Source: Clostridium guangxiense
Lineage (GTDB): Bacteria; Bacillota; Clostridia; Clostridiales; Clostridiaceae
Reading direction: 5' to 3'
DNA: 55,040 bases
NCBI RefSeq assembly: GCF_021043395.1
Contig: NZ_JAJNKE010000028.1
Span: 1-55,040 of the forward strand
The position numbers were made by a program, and so were the translations under genes. The notes beneath the pieces were generated by a model. The model worked only from the letters and a program-made list of their open reading frames with translations. It was not told the DNA's origin and made no database searches. Shown here piece after piece: positions 43,157 to 50,154 of the stretch (positions are counted from its first letter, which is position 1; the number at the start of each line of letters is the position of its first letter).

Positions 43157-44443
43157 ATGAAATTAAAAATAAATTGGCTTATGGTTTTAATGAGTGCAAT
43201 TGGTGGGGCAGTGGCTTTTGTAATTGGGGAAATACTTATGGATTCATTTAAGTACACAATGCCTCACAGTTTACTTATAGGCTTGTACTTTGGAATACTT
43301 TCTCTTTTAGTAGGATTAATGTGTTTATTGGCAGAAGTCATTCATCCAAGAATAAATGGACAGGAGTGGAGAAGGGATTATGTCAGCTTATCCTTTAAAT
43401 TTTTAATTCCCTGTACTTTAGTAGTAACTTTTGCAGCGGGAACATTATTTCAATTTTTGTACGAGCTATCTTTTAAACAAAGTAATAAAATTATAAATGA
43501 TGTTGTAGTTCTTATAGACACCTCTGGAAGTATGTCTAAAACAGATCCTAATAACGAAAGGTTTGATGCAGTAAATAACCTTTTAAATAGCATGAACAGT
43601 GGAAATAGGGCTGCGGTATACAAATTTGACGATCATGCAGCAAAGGTAAAAGAGATGTCCTATGTCACCAAAGCTGTTAAAGAAGATATAATAAATAAGC
43701 TTCAAGAGTATAGAAATCCATATGGAAATACAAATATGGGTGAAGCACTTAATATGGCTTATGACGAAATAACTAGGTCCAAAGAAAGTGGCAGAAATCC
43801 AATGGTTATAATGCTTTCCGATGGAGGAGACAATTATAATCTAGATAATAAGTTTGATAAAACAATGAAACCTTATAATGATAATGAAATACCAGTTTAT
43901 ACAGTTGGAATGTCGAGTGGTGATAATTTTTATATGCTTAAAAAGATAGCTAAGGCATCGGGTGGGGACTATTATAATGTAAAAGATGTTAAGGATATAA
44001 AAAATACTTTTGTTAAAATATATAGAGATAGACAAGAAAGAATTTTAAATGATAAAAGAAATGGAATTCGTGAAGGAAGCATATTTTATGGATTTTTAAG
44101 GGTTTTCTTTATAACTTTAATTGCAGTATTAATTTCCTCAGCTGTTAGTTTTGTTCTTGATAACAAATATCTCTTAAAAGGATTCATAATAGGAGGAATT
44201 GTTGCTGGAATAATTGCAGGGTTAATACTTGAAATTGGTTTTAACAATGTATCTTGGCATGGCACGATGTATAGATTTTTTGCAGATTTAGTAATAGCAG
44301 TTTTATTTACCTTATTTGCACGTGAGGCTTATGATGAAAAAGGCAGTGGAGAAAGAAAATCTTTTAGTAAAAAGAGAAGTGGAGAAGTAAATTTGCACAG
44401 CTTTGGAAAAGACAATAAAAATTCTAGACACAGCTTTAGCTAA
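43157..44443 (+). CDS. Multi-pass membrane vWA protein
   Basis: A 428-residue protein: three N-terminal membrane helices (about 8-28, 38-62, 80-102), a vWA domain (about 113-290) with the metal site LIDTSGSMSKTDP, YGNTNMGEALNMA and IMLSDGGDNY, then three C-terminal helices (about 312-335, 345-362, 373-393) and a basic tail. With three helices on each side the vWA domain should face out, but the basic RDRQERILNDKRNGIREG stretch after it would be unusual there, so orientation is open. ATG 43157 has AAGGAGAAG ahead, 15 bases after the previous stop. A second vWA protein with a different anchor lies at 35255. Likely part of a membrane platform for the system. Confidence 0.83.
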   Translation: MKLKINWLMVLMSAIGGAVAFVIGEILMDSFKYTMPHSLLIGLYFGILSLLVGLMCLLAEVIHPRINGQEWRRDYVSLSFKFLIPCTLVVTFAAGTLFQFLYELSFKQSNKIINDVVVLIDTSGSMSKTDPNNERFDAVNNLLNSMNSGNRAAVYKFDDHAAKVKEMSYVTKAVKEDIINKLQEYRNPYGNTNMGEALNMAYDEITRSKESGRNPMVIMLSDGGDNYNLDNKFDKTMKPYNDNEIPVYTVGMSSGDNFYMLKKIAKASGGDYYNVKDVKDIKNTFVKIYRDRQERILNDKRNGIREGSIFYGFLRVFFITLIAVLISSAVSFVLDNKYLLKGFIIGGIVAGIIAGLILEIGFNNVSWHGTMYRFFADLVIAVLFTLFAREAYDEKGSGERKSFSKKRSGEVNLHSFGKDNKNSRHSFS

Positions 44444-44445
44444 AG

Positions 44446-44638
44446 CAGAGTAAAGAGTAGAGAGTAGAGTGAAGGAGGATTTATCTTCCTTGCATCGGAT
44501 AAATCTTTGAACTTATAAATTCAGCTTTGATGTGAAGATATTGCAGGTTTTGGCGGCAGCACATTAGGTTTTAGATTTTCTGCGTTAGCAGAAAATCAAC
44601 CTTCACTGTCCTCTGTACTTTGTACTCTGTTCTCTGAA
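44446..44638. repeat. Intergenic palindromic element, copy 3
   Basis: The left flank uses GAGTAAAGAGTAGAGAGTAG units and the right flank CTGTCCTCTGTACTTTGTAC-type units, so the flanks vary most. The core is kept: GATTTATC...GATAAATC, the loop region CCTTGCATCG, and TTTTCTGCGTTAGCAGAAAA. It ends 15 bases before the TTG start of the next gene (GGGGGTGAT ribosome site). Confidence 0.84.
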
Positions 44639-44653
44639 TACGGGGGTGATTTT

Positions 44654-45292
44654 TTGGAAATACGAGAATTAAATGCAGAGGATGGAAGGATAACGGATTT
44701 AAAAGCAGAGATTGATGAAAATATCCTAACACTAACGTGGAGGTGGCAGAGAAATTCTGATATTGTTTATATATTTAAGCAAAGAAACTCTAAAAATATA
44801 GACGAGATTAATATAAACGAAAAAAATGTAAAACTGTATACAAAGGATGAATACAGGGAATTCAATGGATATGTTGAAAAAATAAGAGATATAAATGAAT
44901 ATAAGTTTATTGTATTTCCAGCAAAAGAAGAAAAATTGGATGTAATTTTAATAAAACAATTAGATGAAGATAATCAAATTACAGTGTGTACAGGAAAACC
45001 TGAAATTATATATGACATTGCGGAGCATAAAAAATTATTTTCAAAAATGAAAAATGTTCAATTAATTATATTTGTAGATATACCAATAAGTAAAGATACA
45101 CTTTGCTATGTTAAAAAGAAAGGTGCATATCCAACAGGCATCGATGATGGCTTAAAGTTTCAGTTCCCAGCTAATTTTCATGTTGGGAAAAATGAAATGC
45201 AGTCTTTTGAAATAGGTAAGGATGAATATATAAAAGTGTTTTTAAATGATGCCCAAAAAGGTGGAAGCAAATATATTTTGAAGCGAAGGTAA
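44654..45292 (+). CDS. FN3-like beta-sandwich protein, short form (trio copy 2)
   Basis: A 212-residue beta-rich protein, paralogous to the C-terminal part of the gene at 29108: IDENILTLTWRWQRNSDIVY matches the LSIDWDWPYGVHRVMILYRN strand pair there, YKFIVFPAKEEKL matches YYFCVFPIIETDG, and EYIKVFLNDAQ matches TYIKLFLDDER. The acidic helical N-terminal region of copy 1 is missing. TTG 44654 is used behind GGGGGTGAT. It is 11 bases upstream of the second GTPase gene. Repeating the order of copy 1 makes a physical link between sandwich protein and GTPase likely. Confidence 0.65.
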   Translation: MEIRELNAEDGRITDLKAEIDENILTLTWRWQRNSDIVYIFKQRNSKNIDEININEKNVKLYTKDEYREFNGYVEKIRDINEYKFIVFPAKEEKLDVILIKQLDEDNQITVCTGKPEIIYDIAEHKKLFSKMKNVQLIIFVDIPISKDTLCYVKKKGAYPTGIDDGLKFQFPANFHVGKNEMQSFEIGKDEYIKVFLNDAQKGGSKYILKRR

Positions 45293-45303
45293 AGGTGATG
45301 TAA

Positions 45304-46581
45304 GTGGCTTTATTTAATAAAATATTTGGAGGGAAAGATAATAAGACTAAAATATCAAATGTAAATATGCGTAAGGGAACTTATGATATAATATGTCCAT
45401 TTTGCTTTAAAAAGTTCAAGTCAAACAATGTGGTTTTTAGAGCAGAGCACAGCGAAGAAGGCGATCCAGAATACGAAAAAACTGTGGATGAGGAGTTAAA
45501 TAACTATAATCAAAAAATAGGCAAGTCATCTGTTCCAGAGCTTAATCCTATAATAAAGCCAGAAAGCCTTCCCAAAGGGAATATAAAAGTAGTTGATGGT
45601 GTTATTTTAGAGATTAAGGATAAATATGATGTGACAACAGATAAGAGATTGTGTCCATACTGTCATAATGAACTCCCAATAACTTCTGGAAGAGGGCCTA
45701 CTAGCATAATATCTGTAGTAGGAGCATCTCAAGTTGGAAAGTCTGTTTATATGACATGTCTTCTTTATGTTTTAGAACATTATGTATCTGAGCGTTTTAA
45801 TGGAGCTCTTATTGCAGGAAACTCGGAATATAATGAAGAAATAAAAGAAAATCAGCAGATAGTATTTGAATACAATAAGATGCTTGAACCAACGCCAAAA
45901 GAACACATAGATCCACTTATAGCAAATTTTAGATTTAAGGATGACACAAAACCTCCAATAACCTTTGCATTTTACGATGTTCCAGGAGAAGGAATGACAG
46001 ATAAATCGTATATAGATAAACATGGGGAGCATATTAAAAATTCTAGTGGAATAATATTTTTAGTTGATCCACTTCAAATGAAAACCTTAAGAAAAAAATT
46101 AAATATTTTAAATAAAGAAGAACAAGGGGATTTTACTGCAAAATATCAAGAACCAAAGGATATTTTAGTTTATTTTTATGAAAATTTTATAGGAAAAGAA
46201 AGCGGGGCAGCAACAGATATACCAACGGCAGTGGTTGTCACGAAAACGGATATGCTTAAGAATTTAAATGATCCGGAGTACTTAAGTCCAAACAGCAATA
46301 TATTTAAAAACTATAAGCATAGTATATATTTCGATTTAGATGAATTTGAAAATATAAATGGGGAAATGAAAAGATTTCTTGGTAAGGCTGATTCTCCATT
46401 TAAAGGAGCAATGGAAGCGTATTTTAGAAATACATCATATTTTGGAGTATCTGCTCTTGGAAGTAATCCTCAAAATCTTGAAATAAACATTAATAATACA
46501 ATAAACCCTTTGAGGGTAGAAGAACCATTTTTATGGCTTATGTACAAAATGAAATATATACCTGGAGGCAGTGAAAAATGA
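45304..46581 (+). CDS. Zinc-ribbon TRAFAC-type GTPase (trio copy 2)
   Basis: A 425-residue soluble GTPase paralogous to that at 30205. CPFC (31-34) and CPYC (about 119-122) form one zinc ribbon interrupted by ~85 residues. The G domain has G1 GASQVGKS (about 139-146), G3 in FAFYDVPGEGMTDKS, G4 VVTKTD and G5-like FGVSALGS, and ends with RVEEPFLWLMYKMK. The DVPGEG switch replaces DTAGED of copy 1, so the two may answer different partners. GTG 45304 follows AAAGGTGATG. The stop overlaps the start of the GAP1-like gene by four bases (ATGA), which indicates translational coupling of GTPase and GAP1-like protein. Confidence 0.86.
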   Translation: MALFNKIFGGKDNKTKISNVNMRKGTYDIICPFCFKKFKSNNVVFRAEHSEEGDPEYEKTVDEELNNYNQKIGKSSVPELNPIIKPESLPKGNIKVVDGVILEIKDKYDVTTDKRLCPYCHNELPITSGRGPTSIISVVGASQVGKSVYMTCLLYVLEHYVSERFNGALIAGNSEYNEEIKENQQIVFEYNKMLEPTPKEHIDPLIANFRFKDDTKPPITFAFYDVPGEGMTDKSYIDKHGEHIKNSSGIIFLVDPLQMKTLRKKLNILNKEEQGDFTAKYQEPKDILVYFYENFIGKESGAATDIPTAVVVTKTDMLKNLNDPEYLSPNSNIFKNYKHSIYFDLDEFENINGEMKRFLGKADSPFKGAMEAYFRNTSYFGVSALGSNPQNLEININNTINPLRVEEPFLWLMYKMKYIPGGSEK

Positions 46582-48533
46582 TAAAACAACACTATTATAC
46601 AAGGGAAAAACGTGGGATTTACAGTGATAATCCAGGCTATGATACAGTAGCAAAGAGCATGGGACTAAGTGATGAGTTTGTAAAGGAAGTGCTTCATAAA
46701 TATTGCTTTTATGAAATTCCAGTAGAGCTTTTAAATGAAAGTAATTACGATAAATTTCCTAAGGCATTCACTGTATTTAATATTCCATCCGGTGAAATGA
46801 TTATTGGAAGAACCTCTTTTGTACCAAAGGATTTTGAAGGAAAGAGGAGTACATTTTTTACTCATAATTATGTACTTGGAAGGAAGGAAAAAGAAGAATT
46901 TATAAAAAACCCTGATAAAATAATATATGTAGATGGTTTTAAAAATAGCTATAATATTGCATATGGTGGTGTTTTAGAGGATATTCGTAGTATTGAAATG
47001 GAAAGCATGGAAATGGGATTTTCATCATTTCAAGATTTACTTACAAAGCTTAAAATTGAGGAAAATACATTTAAAGAAATAGTAATGGCATGCTTTATTT
47101 CAGTGCTTCAAAACAGGAAAATATATATAATACTAGATGTAGATGTATCTATGCTTTCATTTTATGCAAAAGAGCTATTGAAGTTTATATATAGATCTCT
47201 TCCATATGCAGTTAGAGAGAAACTTGGCTTTATAACCTACACTAAAGATTATAAAAGTAGAGAATTCATACATATCGAATTTGTATCTAGGAGTGGGATA
47301 AAAAGTATTAATACAGATATAAATGCTGGTTATTTATTTGATTTTGTGAGAGACAGATTTTTGAAGGAAGGAATTAAAACTGAGCAGCATGAATATTTAG
47401 ATTTTGTAGTGAGGAATATGAAGGATACTGAAAAAATCAACGATTTTATAGAGAAAGTTAGCAATTTTTGTCTTGATTCTCTCAATATAAATGAGTATGA
47501 CGATTTCTGCAAAATACTTTTAACAAGTGAAGAAGAAGCGGCCTTTAGAAATGATGAAGAAGGCAAAATAAAATTATTTGAGAGTATAACGAAGAACGAA
47601 AAGCTTCTGACGGAATTTATAAGAACAAATAAGCAAAATGAAAAAGTAAGTAAGAGCTTAAGGGAATATGCAAATTATTTAATAGAAAAATGTACTAACT
47701 TTGAAGAATATTTTCAAATTGTTGAGTTTTGTTTTATAATTTCATCGAAGTTCATTGGAATTTTAGCAGAAGAGCTTGAGGAAAAATCAGTAAAGCTTTT
47801 TTCACCTTCTATTTGTATGGCAAATGAGTTTGTATTTGCAGATGAAAAAATTTCAATGCTAAAATACAAGCATAAAAATGAAGAACTTAAAAACTTTTTA
47901 AATGATATACTTGAAGGATTATTTACTATATTTATAAATACAGTACAACCTGAATTTATGAGTATATCATCAATAGAAAAAATTAATTTGTTACCACAAA
48001 ATGTAGATAGTGAAAATTATGAAATTATAAGTGTACTTAAAAAAGTAGTAAATATTAAAAATTTTGATGATGCTGCATATGTGGGAGTAGCTATACAAGA
48101 TTCAAAGTATAGAAATAAAATAGAAAAGGCTATAACAAGTGCATATAAAATATCAATAAACAATGAAAATTATTTGAAGATAACATGTGGATTTTTAAAT
48201 AGTACCGGATGCGATATTAATGGAGTTATAAACTATGTATGGGAAAATGGTGAAATAAAGGAAGCAAGAGAATTTGTAATATGGCTTTGCAGCATGTATG
48301 AAAAGTTGTTTTCAAAACAGGCTGAACATGATCTTAAAAAAGCACTTTTAAATTATTTTGAAAACTTAGATTTACATTTCTTTCAAGATGCTGAAACTAG
48401 AGATAAGCTTATAAAAGAAAGCGAGAAAGGCATAAGGGCGTTTATAATTAGAGAAGATAAAAGTAAAGCAAAAGGAATTAGAAAATTAAAAATTACCTTA
48501 AGTAAAATTTTTCAACATAGCAAAGCGCACTGA
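46578..48533 (+). CDS. GAP1-like GTPase-associated protein, short form (trio copy 2)
   Basis: A 651-residue protein with the same N-terminal plan as the one at 31395: IKQHYYTREKRGIYSDNPGY, then a motif GKRSTFFTHNYVLG near residue 93 with basic, aromatic and histidine residues, then YRSLPYAVREKLGFITYTKD near 210. The remaining part is helical without known domains. It is ~230 residues shorter than copy 1 because of a shorter C-terminal region. It overlaps the GTPase gene by four bases. No membrane helix is seen. Inferred to bind the cognate GTPase; GAP activity is suggested by the family name, not shown. Confidence 0.78.
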   Translation: MIKQHYYTREKRGIYSDNPGYDTVAKSMGLSDEFVKEVLHKYCFYEIPVELLNESNYDKFPKAFTVFNIPSGEMIIGRTSFVPKDFEGKRSTFFTHNYVLGRKEKEEFIKNPDKIIYVDGFKNSYNIAYGGVLEDIRSIEMESMEMGFSSFQDLLTKLKIEENTFKEIVMACFISVLQNRKIYIILDVDVSMLSFYAKELLKFIYRSLPYAVREKLGFITYTKDYKSREFIHIEFVSRSGIKSINTDINAGYLFDFVRDRFLKEGIKTEQHEYLDFVVRNMKDTEKINDFIEKVSNFCLDSLNINEYDDFCKILLTSEEEAAFRNDEEGKIKLFESITKNEKLLTEFIRTNKQNEKVSKSLREYANYLIEKCTNFEEYFQIVEFCFIISSKFIGILAEELEEKSVKLFSPSICMANEFVFADEKISMLKYKHKNEELKNFLNDILEGLFTIFINTVQPEFMSISSIEKINLLPQNVDSENYEIISVLKKVVNIKNFDDAAYVGVAIQDSKYRNKIEKAITSAYKISINNENYLKITCGFLNSTGCDINGVINYVWENGEIKEAREFVIWLCSMYEKLFSKQAEHDLKKALLNYFENLDLHFFQDAETRDKLIKESEKGIRAFIIREDKSKAKGIRKLKITLSKIFQHSKAH

Positions 48534-48568
48534 ACAAAGCTATAAATAAAAAAAGTGGAGTTGGTATT

Positions 48569-49057
48569 GTGTCAAATTATGAAAAAATGAATAATTATAT
48601 AAATTACCATAATGAAATAAAAGTAAAAAAATCTACTACAAAGCTTGTAGGTGCAGTTGCAGCTTTTATTATTATATTGATGATTTTTATTCATTTTAAA
48701 ATACTAGCTGGTACATCTGCGAAAAAAGTTGATAAATTAAACACAACAAATTCAAGCAAAACTGTAACAAAGGTTCACAAAACTTCGAAGAGCAGCAAAT
48801 ATATCCTGCAAGATAGTGATAAATATAAGGTGACGGATGTTCAGCTTAAAAGGCTTACAGGTTATGAGCTTATGATGGCAAGAAATGAGATATTTGCAAG
48901 ACACGGATATGTTTTTAAAAAAGAGCCTTTTAAAAGTTATTTTGAAGCAAAAAGTTGGTATACACCAAATCCAAGCTTTAAAGGATATGATTCACAGTTA
49001 AGCAGTGTAGAGAAATACAATATTAAGCAGATATTAAAATACGAGAATATGAAATAG
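48569..49057 (+). CDS. Membrane-anchored YARHG-domain protein
   Basis: A 162-residue protein. A cytoplasmic N-terminus of ~25 residues is followed by a membrane helix (KLVGAVAAFIIILMIFIHF, about 27-46), a Ser/Thr/Lys-rich linker, and an outside YARHG domain (about 92-160). The domain core LTGYELMMARNEIFARHGYV, then F..YFEAKSWYTPNPSFKGYD matches the family, which is thought to act at the cell surface, perhaps on peptidoglycan. GTG 48569 has GTGGAG upstream. It is the last gene on this strand in the locus, 35 bases after the GAP1-like gene. Confidence 0.85.
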   Translation: MSNYEKMNNYINYHNEIKVKKSTTKLVGAVAAFIIILMIFIHFKILAGTSAKKVDKLNTTNSSKTVTKVHKTSKSSKYILQDSDKYKVTDVQLKRLTGYELMMARNEIFARHGYVFKKEPFKSYFEAKSWYTPNPSFKGYDSQLSSVEKYNIKQILKYENMK

Positions 49058-49447
49058 AATGTTTGCTTAATCTAAGGAACTTAATGTGTCTTTAGATTAT
49101 TTGATGTTAGATATTATGAAATCTTCTGAAAACAATAAAACATTATCCAGTAGTATAATGGTACTAACGGGGAAAATTACAATTAAATCATATGATGGAA
49201 AATCAATTTATTTATTAAATTCAAGATACAGTTATGAAAAGTAAATACTGCAAATTTGTAATGTCACGAAAAAAATTCTTGATTTTTGATTACAAAATCC
49301 TACAATATTAAATTTTTATATATAGTTGACAAAACATAAAATAAAGTTAGTTATAAAAGATTAACACGCAGCCTTCATGCAGTATTTTATATTGATATGT
49401 AAAGGTTGTGTGTTTTTATAATTGTTAAAAAAATTAATCAGTTACCG
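49058..49447. other. Intergenic remnant region with terminator-like hairpin
   Basis: No clear gene. A 52-codon frame (GTG 49086 to TAA 49244) without good ribosome-binding site or recognised motifs is probably a remnant or chance. A hairpin at 49362-49418 pairs AACACGCAGCCTT with AAGGTTGTGTGTT through some G-T pairs and is followed by TTTTTAT. TTGACA at 49327-49332 sits just before it without a well-spaced -10. Confidence 0.4.
49362..49424 (+). terminator. Likely terminator after the GTPase/tubulin locus
   Basis: Imperfect stem (AACACGCAGCCTT with AAGGTTGTGTGTT) with a long loop and a T run. It lies between the YARHG gene and the convergent minus-strand hydrogenase regulator. Confidence 0.6.
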
Positions 49448-49693
49448 TTACTTCATATCAATAGCCTTTACTACTACGGCATCGACATTTTTTAAATCGT
49501 CAATCATAGCTTTTAATGTTTCTTCTTTGTCGCGAAAGTTTAAAGTTATAAGTCCATGCTCCCTTTCACCTGGGTCATGGGTTCCAAATCTAGAAATAAT
49601 GCTATCACCGTATTTTGTTAGTATTTCTTGAACCTGTGGGGCAGACTTTGTTCTCTTATCAACAACAATTCCAACTATACTTAATTTATCCAA
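49448..49693 (-). CDS. TM1266-type iron-only hydrogenase system regulator
   Basis: An 81-residue protein of the putative iron-only hydrogenase system regulator group (TM1266-like, NikR/ACT-like fold). Typical are the N-terminal LSIVGIVVDKRTKSAPQVQE, the central ISRFGTHDPGEREHGLITLNF, and a final KNVDAVVVKAIDM strand. It starts at TTG 49693, nine bases after AAAGGAGG. In many clostridia it stands near hydrogenase maturation genes, none of which are in this window. Its role is inferred from genomic association in the family; direct biochemical function is unknown. Confidence 0.88.
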   Translation of the reverse strand: MDKLSIVGIVVDKRTKSAPQVQEILTKYGDSIISRFGTHDPGEREHGLITLNFRDKEETLKAMIDDLKNVDAVVVKAIDMK

Positions 49694-49740
49694 AATTATT
49701 CATCCTCCTTTAATGTTGTATTATTATATCCAATTTTGGG

Positions 49741-49968
49741 TTTAATATTCATTTTGATACATCAAAATTCTTTGAAAAATCCAACACCTTTGAAGTTTTT
49801 AAAAGTAATGCCTAATGTTGTATGGCGTTTTAGTTTTAACTTAAAAAAGGAATTATAAAAAAAGAAGATAAAATAAAGTTATTTCAAAAAATACTATTTG
49901 ATTTTGGCATAGGTACTAAAACTAATGTCGGATATGGAAGATTTGATGAAAATTACGACGGAGTTTAA
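49741..49968 (+). pseudogene. cmr6: C-terminal relic of cmr6 (type III-B CRISPR RAMP)
   Basis: Three pieces in two frames read as the end of a Cmr6 protein. Frame one from 49741 gives FNIHFDTSKFFEK. A shifted frame from 49778 gives NPTPLKFLKVMPNVVWRFSF. The first frame resumes from about 49843 with KKGIIKKEDKIKLFQKILFD and then FGIGTKTNVGYGRFDENYDG, ending at TAA 49966-49968. GIG-x-KTNVGYGRF is the glycine-rich C-terminal RAMP signature. No upstream cas gene and no intact start exist here, so an earlier type III-B operon has been deleted, leaving this stub directly before the leader of the array. Confidence 0.78.
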
Positions 49969-50154
49969 ATAAAAGAAATTTTCCAACCGCTAGAATAAAT
50001 TAAAGTGTTTCAAAACATTGAATACCAATGCATTGAAGCGATTCTTATATGCTTTTTTAAAAAATGAAAATCGGTTGGAAAAATTTCTATGAAGTCCTTT
50101 ATTAGCGCGGGCTAAAGGAGTATAATAAAAATAAAGAATGGCTTATTTACAGTG
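49969..50154 (+). promoter_or_regulatory. CRISPR leader
   Basis: An AT-rich 186-bp stretch between the cmr6 relic and the first repeat. It is bracketed by an inverted repeat, GAAATTTTCCAACCG (49975-49989) with CGGTTGGAAAAATTTC (50072-50087), one base apart in length. TATAAT at 50121-50126 offers a -10 for transcription into the array (weak -35 TTTATT at 50098-50103). The leader side is assigned because the repeat ends ATTTAAAT, the usual position of the crRNA 5' tag, so crRNAs read along the plus strand. Confidence 0.65.

Noticed and set aside
49086-49244. 52-codon frame as a real gene after the YARHG gene
   Set aside because: Poor ribosome-binding site, no motif and low-complexity composition; listed only as a possible remnant.
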